The notes under the pieces were generated by a model. That model did not search any database. It was not told the origin of the DNA and saw only the letters and a program-made list of their open reading frames with translations. A program made the translations under genes and the position numbers. Shown in pieces: positions 1-7,867 of a stretch of 64,000 nt of DNA. Numbering within the stretch: position 1 is the first letter of the stretch; each line of letters starts with the position of its first letter. The stretch comes from Pseudomonas sp. Gutcm_11s (lineage in GTDB: Bacteria > Pseudomonadota > Gammaproteobacteria > Pseudomonadales > Pseudomonadaceae), in contig NZ_JAQSUW010000015.1 in the NCBI RefSeq assembly GCF_028649395.1, forward strand, positions 62,001-126,000. The letters run 5' to 3'.

Positions 1-1
1 C

Positions 2-229
2 CTGAACCTGGTGTCGCCGGGGCCGACCGCCACGCCGATCTGGAATAGCCTGGGCCTGCCGGACGAGGCGCTGGCCGGGGTCGCCAGCGAGGTCAATGCG
101 CGGTTGGTGGATGGCGAGTTCCTCAGCTCCGAGGCGGTGGCCGAGGTGGTGCTGTTCCAGCTGTCCCATGGTGCGCGTGGCGTCTATGGCCAGGACTGGG
201 TTGTCGACAAGGGCTACACACTCCGCTGA
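2..229 (+). CDS. SDR family oxidoreductase, C-terminal part (gene enters from the left edge)
   Basis: The frame is open from base 2 and ends at TGA 227-229, so the 5' part of the gene lies outside the window. The visible 75 residues carry the post-catalytic SPGPTATPIW motif typical of classical short-chain dehydrogenases (the P-G motif that follows strand beta-6 and contacts the nicotinamide) and the usual C-terminal GQDWVVDKGYTLR, matching the G-x-x-x-x-V-D-G-G end of Rossmann-fold SDRs. The catalytic Tyr/Lys are not in the window. The substrate cannot be told from this fragment. The last base of the stop codon is also the first base of a palindromic repeat. Confidence 0.85.
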   Translation: MNLVSPGPTATPIWNSLGLPDEALAGVASEVNARLVDGEFLSSEAVAEVVLFQLSHGARGVYGQDWVVDKGYTLR

Positions 230-370
230 GAACCCGCTCATGCTCTCCTGACTCGCGGCCATACTGCGTTAAAAGCGGCCTCAAAATGCTCATTTACACT
301 TCGTAAACTGCGCTTTTTCGGCCGCTTTTGCCTTGTCTGGCTCTAATTCAGAAGAGCCTGAGCGGGTTCT
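229..370. repeat. 142-bp imperfect palindromic intergenic element, copy A
   Basis: The 142 bases from AGAACC (229) to GGTTCT (370) read as one long imperfect inverted repeat. The outer arms AGAACCCGCTCATGCTCT and the reverse complement of the right end, AGAACCCGCTCAGGCTCT, differ at one base. The exact centre holds TTTAC-ACTTC-GTAAA (293-307). A second copy of exactly the same length, with the same TTTAC-N5-GTAAA centre, lies at 46740-46881. Its first base is the A of the upstream gene's TGA stop codon. As RNA it would form a very long hairpin; it has no poly-T tail of a classical terminator. Function is unknown to me. Confidence 0.8.
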
Positions 371-447
371 TGGCAGTTCTATAGCCGGAACGCTCGGCCG
401 TGCTCCGCCCTCCAATTCATACCGGGATCGTCCCGTGGAGGTGATGC

Positions 448-600
448 ATGAAACCGAGCCAACCGGCCAACCCGCCGCGAGTTCCACCCAAGCATTCCAA
501 CGAGCCGCCACCGAAGGAAGAGCAGCCTGACGAGGCGATCACTGGCGAGCAGCCGCGCAGCCGCTCCAACGAGGGCGACCCGCAAGACCTGCCCGAATGA
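448..600 (+). CDS. Small proline-rich hypothetical protein (50 aa)
   Basis: ATG at 448 is preceded by a strong GGAGG (437-441) at good spacing, and the frame runs 50 codons to TGA 598-600. The product is rich in Pro, Glu and Asn (starts MKPSQPANPPRVPPKHSNEP, ends DPQDLPE), has no signal peptide or membrane segment and looks intrinsically disordered. It stands alone between a palindromic repeat and the SH3b gene. I have a recollection of similar short proline-rich proteins annotated as hypothetical in Pseudomonas, but cannot confirm it. An overlapping alternative ATG at 444 in another frame gives a shorter, less convincing peptide. Confidence 0.6.
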   Translation: MKPSQPANPPRVPPKHSNEPPPKEEQPDEAITGEQPRSRSNEGDPQDLPE

Positions 601-718
601 GGGCTAGCGGGCCGCGCCGAGCGTTGCCAATGGCTTTCTGCCAGCGGTGCTGATGGCGCTTTTTTAGCGTTGTCGCGGCGGGGGCAGCTCGTCCGGCTTG
701 GCCGGCGGTCGGTGAACT

Positions 719-757
719 CGACGGGTGTCGCGCGGTCAGTCACCCGTCGGCCTTTTC
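719..757 (+). terminator. Stem-loop with short T-run upstream of the SH3b gene
   Basis: CGACGGGTG (719-727) and CACCCGTCG (741-749) form a perfect 9-bp stem with a 13-base loop, followed by GCCTTTTCG. It lies about 80 bases upstream of the ATG at 831, so it may end a short transcript from the 448-600 gene or act as a leader attenuator. Confidence 0.45.
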
Positions 758-830
758 GTGCACTGCGCGGGTGCCGGCATGTTCGCGCCCGCGTTGCGGG
801 CTTCGTTCCTCTGTCTGGTGAAGATTGCCC

Positions 831-1493
831 ATGCTCTTGTCCCGCCTGCGTTCCGTGACTTCCTTTCCGTTCCAGCCCCGTGTCCTCACTGCCTGTTTGC
901 TGGGCTCGTTGTGGGCGGCGGGCGCGCAGGCCGAGGAGGGCGCGCAGAGTTCGCGCTGGGTCAGCGACAGCCTGAACACCTATGTGCGCAGTGGCCCCAC
1001 CGATGGCTACCGCATCGTCGGCTCGCTCGGCTCCGGGCAGAAGGTCGAGCTGCTGCGCAGCCAGGGCGACTACAGCCAGGTGCGCAGCGACAACGGCGAC
1101 AGCGTGTGGATTCCCACCCGCGACCTGCAGAGCGTGCCCGGCCAGGCCGAGCGTCTGCCGCAGCTGGAGCAGAAGGTGGCCGACCTGAGCGCTGAGCTGA
1201 AGGGCATCGACGATACCTGGAAGACCCGCGTGCAGGGCATGCAGGAGACGCTGGATTCGCGCAAGACGCTGATCGACGAGCTGCAGGCCACCCGCAGCGA
1301 CCTGGACAGCCAGCTCAGCCAGGCCCAGGCCGACCTGCGCGAGGCCCAGGCGCAGCTGGGTGACGAGAACAAGCAGGTGCTGATGCGCTACATGGTTTAC
1401 GGCAGCAGCATTGCCGGCGCCGGCCTGCTGGCCGGGCTGATCCTGCCGACCATGCTGCGCGTGCGGAAAAAGCGTAACGACGGCTGGGTGTGA
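831..1493 (+). CDS. SH3b-domain envelope protein (TIGR04211/YgiM-like)
   Basis: The 220-residue product starts at ATG 831 and begins with a signal sequence ending near WAAGAQA. Next comes a bacterial SH3 domain (about residues 35-100: W-V-S-D-S-L-N-T-Y-V-R-S-G-P, then GYRIVGSLGSGQKVELL and WIPTRDLQ), a coiled-coil stretch (about 110-185, Leu/Gln/Asp rich heptads), and one C-terminal membrane helix (GSSIAGAGLLAGLILPTML) followed by basic RVRKKR. This order is that of the TIGR04211 SH3 domain protein family (E. coli YgiM). It is probably an inner-membrane protein whose SH3b domain faces the periplasm, perhaps touching peptidoglycan. Exact role is not established. Confidence 0.85.
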   Translation: MLLSRLRSVTSFPFQPRVLTACLLGSLWAAGAQAEEGAQSSRWVSDSLNTYVRSGPTDGYRIVGSLGSGQKVELLRSQGDYSQVRSDNGDSVWIPTRDLQSVPGQAERLPQLEQKVADLSAELKGIDDTWKTRVQGMQETLDSRKTLIDELQATRSDLDSQLSQAQADLREAQAQLGDENKQVLMRYMVYGSSIAGAGLLAGLILPTMLRVRKKRNDGWV

Positions 1494-1569
1494 GGCTGAT
1501 CGAGAACTAACCGGCCAGGCGTGACGGAATCTGTATAGTGGGGCGCTCATATGAGCAAGGAGCGCCGCC

Positions 1570-1746
1570 ATGTACGAGCCGATCAACAGCCCATTGCAGC
1601 TGAAACTGGATGAGCAAGTCGAAGCGTTCCTGACCAAGGGTGGTGAGATCACCCAGGTCGCCATTGGCACTTCCGGCCTCTCCGCCGACGCCAAGAAGGC
1701 CCACTGGTCCAAGCCCCAGGCCAAGAAGCCGGAAGCCAAGTCCTAG
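1570..1746 (+). CDS. Small hypothetical protein with FLxxGG motif (58 aa)
   Basis: ATG 1570 follows an AAGGAG (1557-1562) and the frame runs 58 codons to TAG 1744-1746. The central segment LDEQVEAFLTKGGEITQVAIG resembles the FLxxGGxIxxV segment seen in several short Pseudomonas proteins, including, from memory, the RNA-polymerase-binding regulator SutA; the rest of SutA (long acidic N-terminus) is absent. The C-terminal tail SKPQAKKPEAKS is Lys-rich. No signal peptide or membrane helix. It could be a small nucleic-acid or polymerase associated protein, but that is inference from a short motif only. It is convergent with the SulP gene. Confidence 0.6.
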   Translation: MYEPINSPLQLKLDEQVEAFLTKGGEITQVAIGTSGLSADAKKAHWSKPQAKKPEAKS

Positions 1747-1774
1747 ACGCTGGCTTCGGCTTCCATCCGGCGCC

Positions 1775-3217
1775 TCAGTCGTGGGCGCCGGCGCGTTTCA
1801 ATAGCTGCTTGCAGCGTTCGGAGAGGTGCACCACGCGCAGGTGCTTGCCGGCGCGCTCGTAGCGCTCGCGCAGGGTCTTCAGTGCGGCGATGGCGGAGTA
1901 GTCGACGAAGCTCAGGTGGCGGCAGTCCAGGGTCACCTGCTGCGGGTCGCTGGCCACGTCGAACAGGTTGAGGAAGGGCGTGGTGCTGGCGAAGAACAGC
2001 GTGCCATGGGCGCGGTACAGCTTGCTGCCGTCGGCCTGCTCGTCGCTGTCGGCGTACAGCTCGCGGGCGTGGTGCCAGGCGAAGTTCAGCGCGGCGACGA
2101 TGATGCCGCAGAGCACGGCGGTGGCCAGGTCGGTGAACACGGTGATCACCGTCACCGCGCCGATCACCAGCACATCGTTGGCCGGCACCTTGCCGAGCAC
2201 GCGCAGCGAGCCCCAGGCGAAGGTCTGCTGCGACACCACGAACATCACCCCGACCAGCGCGGCCAGCGGAATCAGCTCGATCAGCGGCGAGAGGAACAGC
2301 ACGAACAGCAGGATCATCACCCCGCTGACCACGCCGGACAGGCGACCACGGCCGCCGGAGCTGAGGTTGATCACGGTCTGGCCGATCATCGCGCAGCCGC
2401 CCATGCCGCCGAACGCGCCGGACACCACGTTGGCCGCGCCGAGGGCCACGCACTCGCGGTTGGTGTGGCCGCGGCTCTGGGTGATCTCGTCGGTGAGGTT
2501 GAGCGTGAGCAGGGTTTCCAACAGGCCGACCAGGGCCATCAGCGCCGCATACGGCGCGATGATGCGCAGGGTTTCCAGGTTCCAGGGGATGTCCGGCAGG
2601 GCGAACTGCGGCAGGCCGCCGGCGATCTGCGCCATGTCGCCGAGGGTGCGCGTGGGCAGGTCGAGGAAGTAGACCAGCAGGCCGACGCCGAGGATCGCCA
2701 CCAGCGCCGGCGGCACCGCGCGGGTCAGCTTGGGTAGCAGGTAGACCACCGCCATGGTCAGGGCCACCAGGCCGAGCATCCAGTACAGCGGCGTGCCCTT
2801 GAGCCAGCCTTCGCCCTGGTGGAAGTGCTCCAGCTGCGAAAGGGCGATGACGATAGCCAGGCCGTTGACGAAGCCGAGCATCACCGGGTGCGGCACCATG
2901 CGCACCAGCTTGCCCATGCGCAGCACGCCGAACAGGATCATCAGCAGGCCGCCGAGCAGCACCGTGGCCAGCAGGTACTGCACGCCGTGCTGCACCACCA
3001 GCGCGACGATCACCACCGCCATCGAGCCGGCCGCGCCGGAGATCATCCCCGGCCGCCCGCCGAACAGGGCGGTGATGGTGCAGATGATGAACGCGCCATA
3101 CAGCCCCATCAGCGGATTGAGCTGCGCCACCAGGGCGAAGGCGATGCACTCGGGCACCAGGGCGAAGGACGAGGTGAGGCCGGCGAGGATGTCGGCGCGC
3201 AGACGGGCGATTTTCAT
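1775..3217 (-). CDS. SulP family inorganic anion transporter
   Basis: The 480-residue protein has the SulP/SLC26 signature: N-terminal DILAGLTSSFALVPECIAFALVAQLNPLMGLYGAF (split here as DILAGLTSSFALVPECIAFA), then PGMISGAAGSMAVV, about 10-12 hydrophobic helices, and a C-terminal STAS domain (about residues 385-480, ending in DCRHLSFVDYSAIAALKTL). SulP proteins move sulfate, bicarbonate or other oxyanions across the inner membrane by Na+ or H+ coupling; the substrate is not readable here. The STAS helix contains D-Y-S at the usual D-x-S/T position. It is transcribed away from its neighbours and is probably monocistronic. Confidence 0.9.
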   Translation of the reverse strand: MKIARLRADILAGLTSSFALVPECIAFALVAQLNPLMGLYGAFIICTITALFGGRPGMISGAAGSMAVVIVALVVQHGVQYLLATVLLGGLLMILFGVLRMGKLVRMVPHPVMLGFVNGLAIVIALSQLEHFHQGEGWLKGTPLYWMLGLVALTMAVVYLLPKLTRAVPPALVAILGVGLLVYFLDLPTRTLGDMAQIAGGLPQFALPDIPWNLETLRIIAPYAALMALVGLLETLLTLNLTDEITQSRGHTNRECVALGAANVVSGAFGGMGGCAMIGQTVINLSSGGRGRLSGVVSGVMILLFVLFLSPLIELIPLAALVGVMFVVSQQTFAWGSLRVLGKVPANDVLVIGAVTVITVFTDLATAVLCGIIVAALNFAWHHARELYADSDEQADGSKLYRAHGTLFFASTTPFLNLFDVASDPQQVTLDCRHLSFVDYSAIAALKTLRERYERAGKHLRVVHLSERCKQLLKRAGAHD

Positions 3218-3299
3218 GGGCTATGCGAGGGCGGCGGGAACGAGGGCGGATGGTACGGGGCGGCGGCCGTGAGGGCCAGCCGCACGGTGCGGGCGGCGG

Positions 3300-3866
3300 T
3301 CAGTTCAGGCGGTAGCGCGCCAGTTCCTGCGCCGTGAGCACCTTCATGCGTTGCGGCTCGATGGCCTGCATGTCGCTGGCCAGGCTTGGCGCCACGCCCA
3401 TCTTGCTCAGGTAGCCGGCCACGTTGTACGGCATGCCGGCGCGGCTGGACTGGGCGGAGTCGCCGGCGGGGAAGGGCGGGCGGTGGATGGCGACGTGGCC
3501 CTTGACCGTCTTCTTCAGGCCGGCGGCCAGCAGGTAGACGCAGCTGCCCTGGCACACGCCGGTGGACGGCACCAGGCTGTCGAAGCCGGTCTCGCGCAGC
3601 AGGCGGCCCATGCGCATGGCCTCGGCGGTGCTGCCGCCGATGCTGTCGAGCAGGACGATCTTGCGGGCGAACTTGCCGGGGTGGGCGCGCAGGCCCTTGA
3701 GCAGGGCGTCGTAGTCGCCGGGGGAAATCTCCTCGGAGATCTTGGCGATCAGGATGCGGCCGATGTTCTTCTGCTCGGCGGCTTCGGTCTCGACCTTGGC
3801 CAGGGCGCTGCTGGCGCCGAGCGCGGCGAGACAGAAGAGGGCGACGCGAACGAGGGTGCTGCTCAT
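3300..3866 (-). CDS. Periplasmic ClpP/crotonase-like protein (COG3904-type)
   Basis: Start chosen at ATG 3866 because it gives a clean signal peptide (MSSTLVRVALFCLAALGASSALA). The mature part has the pattern of predicted periplasmic ClpP-like proteins: IVLLDSIGGSTAEAMRMGRLLRE, then CQGSCVYLLAAG and GHVAIHRPPF. This is a ClpP-like fold with Ser in the GSC position and His in AIHRP that could be the catalytic Ser/His, but activity has not been shown for these families as far as I know. It lies between SulP and MFS genes on the same strand with an 82-base gap to SulP. Substrate unknown. Confidence 0.7.
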   Translation of the reverse strand: MSSTLVRVALFCLAALGASSALAKVETEAAEQKNIGRILIAKISEEISPGDYDALLKGLRAHPGKFARKIVLLDSIGGSTAEAMRMGRLLRETGFDSLVPSTGVCQGSCVYLLAAGLKKTVKGHVAIHRPPFPAGDSAQSSRAGMPYNVAGYLSKMGVAPSLASDMQAIEPQRMKVLTAQELARYRLN

Positions 3867-3936
3867 AGGGACTACGGGTTCTGGCTGATTCGACTGGGCG
3901 CAGAAGATACCCGGAGCCGCGCCCGCGCGCACCTGT

Positions 3937-5124
3937 TCAGGTGCGCTGATGGACGCGCCAGGCCACGGCGAACAGGGCCAGGCCGAGCAGGGCGGTGACG
4001 GCGCCGATGTAGCCGGTGACGGTCCAGCCCAGGCCGGCGCCGATGGCCATGCCGCCGAGCCAGGGGCCGAGCGCGTTGGCCAGGTTGAACGCGGCGTGGT
4101 TGGAGGCGGCGGCGAGGGTCTGCGCGCCGGTGGCGATGTCCATCAGGTGGGTCTGCAGGGCCGGGCCGAGGGCGATCATGGTGCCCAGGGCGAAGCTGGC
4201 CAGCAGCATGCTCCACAGCTGGTGCGAGGCGAGCGGGAAGAGCAGCAGCACCAGGGCGCTCCAGGCCAGGATCCAGGCCACGGCCTGGAAGCGCAGGCGG
4301 TCGAACAGCCAGCCGCCGGTCATGTTGCCGAGGATGCCGCCGGCGCCGAACACCGCCAGGGCCACGGGAATCCAGCCGGGCTGCGCGCCGGTGACTTCCA
4401 GCAGGGTCGGTGCCATGTAGCTGAACACACAGAACATGCCGGCGAAGCCGATGGAACCGATGGCCATGGCCAGCCAGATCGGCGCGCGGTTGAAGGCCTT
4501 CAGCTCGCCGGTGGGGCTGCTGCGTACCTCGTTGCGATCCAGCGGCAGAAACAGCGCGACCATGACGATGGTGATCATGGCGATCACGCCGACCAGGGCG
4601 AAGGCGTAGCGCCAGCTCAGGTGCTGGCCGAGCCAGGTGGCCAGCGGGTTGCCGATCAGGATGGCGATGGTCAGGCCGGCCAGCACGCGGCTCACCGCCT
4701 TGGCGCGCTTGTGCAGCGGCACCATGGAGGCGGCCACCAGCATGGCGACGCCGAAGTAGGCGCCGTGCGGCAGGCCGGCGATGAAGCGGAACAGCATCAG
4801 CGAGTTGTAGTCCGGCGCCAGGGCGCTGGCGAAGTTGCCGAGGGCGAAGCAGCCCATCAGCAGCAGGAGCAGGTGACGGCGGAACAGGCGCGCGCCGAGC
4901 AGGGCGAGGATCGGCGCACCGACCACCACGCCGAGGGCATAGGTGCTGATCACATGGCCCACCTGCGGCTCGCTGACGCCCAGGTCACGCGCGACTTCGG
5001 GCATCAGGCCCATGATGGCGAACTCGCCGGTGCCGATGGCGAAGCCGCCGAGGGCCAGGGCCAGTTCGATGAGAATGAGGGCACCGCGCGACAGCGCTGG
5101 CGTTGCGGAGGGGGAGGCTTGCAT
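3937..5124 (-). CDS. MFS transporter, sugar-efflux/AraJ-type
   Basis: A 395-residue protein with about 12 hydrophobic segments. Start at ATG 5124 (MQASPSATPALSRG) rather than further upstream because membrane helix 1 (ALILIELALALGGFAIGTGEF) follows at the usual distance. The GFAIGTGEFAIMGLMPEVA segment and the YALGVVVGAPILALLGARLFRR motif-A region are those of the AraJ/SetA/YdhP drug:H+ and sugar efflux subfamily (DHA1). It probably exports small hydrophilic compounds by proton antiport in the inner membrane. No regulator is adjacent. Confidence 0.85.
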   Translation of the reverse strand: MQASPSATPALSRGALILIELALALGGFAIGTGEFAIMGLMPEVARDLGVSEPQVGHVISTYALGVVVGAPILALLGARLFRRHLLLLLMGCFALGNFASALAPDYNSLMLFRFIAGLPHGAYFGVAMLVAASMVPLHKRAKAVSRVLAGLTIAILIGNPLATWLGQHLSWRYAFALVGVIAMITIVMVALFLPLDRNEVRSSPTGELKAFNRAPIWLAMAIGSIGFAGMFCVFSYMAPTLLEVTGAQPGWIPVALAVFGAGGILGNMTGGWLFDRLRFQAVAWILAWSALVLLLFPLASHQLWSMLLASFALGTMIALGPALQTHLMDIATGAQTLAAASNHAAFNLANALGPWLGGMAIGAGLGWTVTGYIGAVTALLGLALFAVAWRVHQRT

Positions 5125-5226
5125 GGGGAACTCGCAGCAAAAAACGCGCGGCATTATAGGGCGATGACGCGCTGGCGTGGCTCTAGGACGGGCTTTTCAA
5201 TGAAAAGCGGATGACTGGTCGCGGAC

Positions 5227-5257
5227 TGCCCGCCGCGTCGCACTGACGCGGCGGGCA
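5227..5257 (-). terminator. Perfect 12-bp stem-loop downstream of the GST gene
   Basis: TGCCCGCCGCGT (5227-5238) and ACGCGGCGGGCA (5246-5257) form a perfect 12-bp GC-rich stem with a 7-base loop, eight bases after the GST stop codon. There is no T-run, so it may be a 3' end stabiliser or a Rho-assisted stop rather than a classical intrinsic terminator. Confidence 0.5.
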
Positions 5258-5264
5258 TGTGGGT

Positions 5265-5969
5265 TCAGCCGCGCTTGGGAATATTCAGGCCGCGCTGTAC
5301 CGCCGGGCGGCTGAGGAAGCTGTCGAGCACGCGGCGCACGTTGGCGAAGCGCTCGAACTGCACCAGCTCTGCGGCCTCGTAGAAGCCGATCAGGTTGCGC
5401 ACCCAGGGGAAGATGGCGATGTCGGCGATGCTGTAGTCGCTGCCCATGACCCACTGGCGGCCTTCCAGGTGCTTGTCGAGCACGCCGAGCAGGCGCGCGG
5501 ATTCGGCCACGTAGCGGTCACGCGGGCGCTTGTCCTCGTAGTCCTTGCCGGCGAATTTATGGAAGAAGCCGAGCTGGCCGAACATCGGGCCGATGCCGCC
5601 CATCTGGAACATCAGCCACTGGATGGCCTGGTAGCGCTGGGCCGGGTCCTGTGGCAGCAGCTGGCCGGTCTTGTCGGCCAGGTAGATGAGGATGGCGCCG
5701 GACTCGAACAGGGCCAGCGGCTCGCCGTTCGGCCCGTTGGGGTCGAGGATCGCGGGGATCTTGTTGTTCGGGCTCAGCGAGAGGAATTCGGGGGTGAACT
5801 GGTCGTTGGTCTCGAAGCTGACCAGGTGCGGCTCATAGGCCAGGCCCAGCTCTTCCAGCATGATCGAGACCTTGACGCCATTGGGCGTGGGCAGCGAATA
5901 CAGCTGCAGGCGCTCGGGGTGCTGGGCGGGCCACTTGTGGGTGATGGGGAAGGCGGACAGGTCGGTCAT
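5265..5969 (-). CDS. Glutathione S-transferase family protein (Nu-class, YfcG/YghU-like)
   Basis: The 234-residue protein has an N-terminal thioredoxin-like domain (about 20-110) with LYSLPTPNGVKVSIMLEELG, where T-P-N-G-x-K-V-S is the Nu-class active-site loop (Thr/Asn rather than Ser or Cys), then NNKIPAILDP with the cis-Pro and LFESGAILIYLA that binds the gamma-glutamyl end of glutathione. An all-helical C-terminal domain follows (SIADIAIFPWVRN). Nu-class enzymes work mainly as disulfide-bond reductases with two glutathiones. Cytoplasmic, single gene. Confidence 0.88.
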   Translation of the reverse strand: MTDLSAFPITHKWPAQHPERLQLYSLPTPNGVKVSIMLEELGLAYEPHLVSFETNDQFTPEFLSLSPNNKIPAILDPNGPNGEPLALFESGAILIYLADKTGQLLPQDPAQRYQAIQWLMFQMGGIGPMFGQLGFFHKFAGKDYEDKRPRDRYVAESARLLGVLDKHLEGRQWVMGSDYSIADIAIFPWVRNLIGFYEAAELVQFERFANVRRVLDSFLSRPAVQRGLNIPKRG

Positions 5970-6140
5970 GGGGTTCCCTGATGTCGTTGGGTTGTGCGGC
6001 GATCAGAACATCTCGCGCGTGGCAGGTGAAATCGAACCTTCTGCTAATGGCCATCGACCCGGCTGATCCGTCGCAGGTTCCCTGCGCGGGGCCGAGCCGG
6101 TATGGTGCGTGCTTTCTCAATCGGGTCACGGAGCTTCAGC

Positions 6141-6578
6141 ATGAGCCTGCACGGTCAATACGATGAGCAGAACATCTTCGCCAAGATCATTCGTGGCGAG
6201 GCGCCCTGTTACAAGCTGTACGAGGACGAGGACGTGCTCGCCTTCCTCGACCTGTTCCCGCAGTCCTACGGCCATTGCCTGGTAATTCCGAAGAACGCCC
6301 CGGCGCGCAACATTCTGGAGATCGACGACGCCAACCTGGCCAAGCTGATGGCCGTGGTACGCAAGCTGACCCAGGCGGTGGTGGACGAGCTGGAGCCAGC
6401 CGGTGTGCAGGTGGCGCAGTTCAACGGCGCCCCGGCCGGGCAGACGGTGTTCCATATCCATGTGCACATCGTGCCGCGCTACGAGGGCGACAAGCTCGGT
6501 ATCCACGCCACCAATCAGGGCGATGCGGAAGAGCTCAAGGCGCTGCAGGCGCGGCTGGTGAAGCGCATCAACGGCTGA
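6141..6578 (+). CDS. HIT family nucleotide hydrolase/transferase
   Basis: The 145-residue protein starts at ATG 6141 (MSLHGQYDEQNIFAKIIRGE) and contains the histidine triad HIHVHIVPRY (H-x-H-x-H-x-x) near residue 110, plus the family opening IFAKIIRGEAPCYKLYEDE and the FPQSYGHCLVIPK strand. HIT proteins of this HinT/Hit-like branch hydrolyse adenosine phosphoramidates or dinucleotides through the middle His. The gene is divergent from the GST gene and is followed by a stem-loop terminator. Confidence 0.92.
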   Translation: MSLHGQYDEQNIFAKIIRGEAPCYKLYEDEDVLAFLDLFPQSYGHCLVIPKNAPARNILEIDDANLAKLMAVVRKLTQAVVDELEPAGVQVAQFNGAPAGQTVFHIHVHIVPRYEGDKLGIHATNQGDAEELKALQARLVKRING

Positions 6579-6598
6579 TTCCCGCGCTTCAATGAAGA

Positions 6599-6630
6599 CG
6601 CCGCGCCCCTCACGGAGCGCGGCGCTTTTC
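6599..6630 (+). terminator. Intrinsic terminator of the HIT gene
   Basis: CGCCGCGC (6599-6606) pairs with GCGCGGCG (6617-6624) across a 10-base loop and is followed by CTTTTC. It lies about 20 bases after the HIT stop and just before the convergent DUF2790 gene. Confidence 0.7.
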
Positions 6631-6641
6631 ATTCTGCCGGC

Positions 6642-6914
6642 TCAGCCGTTGTGGCTGTCGCTGCTGCGGCCGCCCCATTCCAGGTAGCGCACCTTGTGCA
6701 GCTCGCCCTGGCTGTCGCGGTAGACCATCACGCTAGGCACCACGCCGGTCTTCTGCGAGTTGTCGGTGCGTTGCAGGACGCTGGCGACGTCGAGCTGCAT
6801 GCCGTAGTGGTAGTCCTGCACCGGGACACCGGCGCCGATCTTGCCGGCGTCGTCGGCGAAGGCCAGCGGGGCGATGCTGGAGATCAGGGCGGAAACGATG
6901 GATGCGATTTTCAT
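6642..6914 (-). CDS. DUF2790 family small secreted protein
   Basis: ATG 6914 is preceded on the minus strand by AGGAGAAC, giving a 90-residue protein with a signal peptide (MKIASIVSALISSIAPLAFA). The mature part has the DUF2790 pattern: V-P-V-Q-D-Y-H-Y-G-M-Q-L-D-V, then VVPSVMVYRDSQGELHKVRYLEWG. Pseudomonas genomes carry many paralogues of this short periplasmic family, several of which are linked to metal stress, but no function can be read here. Convergent with the HIT gene. Confidence 0.85.
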   Translation of the reverse strand: MKIASIVSALISSIAPLAFADDAGKIGAGVPVQDYHYGMQLDVASVLQRTDNSQKTGVVPSVMVYRDSQGELHKVRYLEWGGRSSDSHNG

Positions 6915-7109
6915 GCTGATGTTCTCCTGTCGATAGTGGGTCGAGGTCATCGGCAAGCCTCTCGGTCGGTGTGCGCAGGCTGTGCTGCGCGGGTCGCCGA
7001 GGCCGCTTGCGGCGGTTCGCTCTACGGGGCTAATCAAACCATCGTCGGCCGGGCCGGCAGAAATCGATGCTTGTGCTAGTGGGCATCAGTGGCGTCGATG
7101 CCGGCTCGT

Positions 7110-7736
7110 TCAGCGCGCCTGCAGCGCCCGCTGGTTGGACAGGTAGATGTTGTCCGGCTGCGGCACCTCGCCAGTCTCCAAGGCATTCAGCCAGTCATCG
7201 GTGCTGAGCACGGCGGCGAAGCCGGTGTGCATGACCACGGTGAACACCCGGTGGATTTCCTCGGCGGTGGCCGAGCCCATGGCGTTGCTATAGGGCGGCG
7301 AACCGGCGGCGTCGTGCAGCAGCTCGACGTTCCAGCCCTCGTGGTGGGCCTGGCGCACGGTGGAGTCGTCGCAGTTGTGGGTCATGTAGCCAATCACGCT
7401 GATGGTGTCGATTTCGTGCTGCTTGAGGTAGGCGGCCAGGTCGGTGCCGGCGAAGGAGCTGGCCATCTGCTTCTGGATGAAGTGGTCACGCGGACGGTCC
7501 GCTACCAGCGGGTGCAGTTCGGCGTTATAGCTGCCGGTGGCGAAGATCGGCGTGCCTTCCGGGGTCAGGTGCTGGATGACGATCACTGGAATGCCGGCAG
7601 CGGTGGCGGCGTCCATGGCGCGGCCAATGTTGGCCATCGATTGCTCGATGGGCGGGTACTCGATGCGCAGGTTGCCGGTGACGTATTCGTTCTGCACGTC
7701 GATGACGATCAGGGCGCGTTTCGGTTGCTGGCTCAT
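7110..7736 (-). CDS. Isochorismatase family cysteine hydrolase
   Basis: A 208-residue alpha/beta hydrolase of the isochorismatase superfamily. The catalytic triad is visible: Asp13 in LIVIDVQNEY, Lys in FIQKQMASSF and Cys in GYMTHNCDDSTVRQA, the last followed by the usual helix. The non-proline cis-peptide region (V-I-G-Y-M-T-H) fits. Members include nicotinamidases, N-carbamoylsarcosine amidases and others, so the substrate is uncertain. It is divergent from a GlxA-type AraC regulator starting 131 bases away, which probably controls it. Confidence 0.88.
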   Translation of the reverse strand: MSQQPKRALIVIDVQNEYVTGNLRIEYPPIEQSMANIGRAMDAATAAGIPVIVIQHLTPEGTPIFATGSYNAELHPLVADRPRDHFIQKQMASSFAGTDLAAYLKQHEIDTISVIGYMTHNCDDSTVRQAHHEGWNVELLHDAAGSPPYSNAMGSATAEEIHRVFTVVMHTGFAAVLSTDDWLNALETGEVPQPDNIYLSNQRALQAR

Positions 7737-7867
7737 GCTGGATTCCTCTTGTTTTGCGTTGTGGTTGTCGATGGGCAGATTGTTCGCCCGTCGCGCCTGT
7801 CGCCGTGAGTGGCCCTGAAGCCAGCTTGCGCTAAGATCGGGCCAAACCTTCGGATCGGGACAACGCC

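Noticed and set aside
658..665. T6 run (GCTTTTTT) near 660 as terminator
   Set aside because: The only stem in front of it has four base pairs, so it is too weak to call.
417..1739. Long minus-strand frame across the SH3b gene
   Set aside because: Composition is that of a GC-skew shadow; the plus-strand SH3b protein with signal peptide and SH3 motif explains the DNA.
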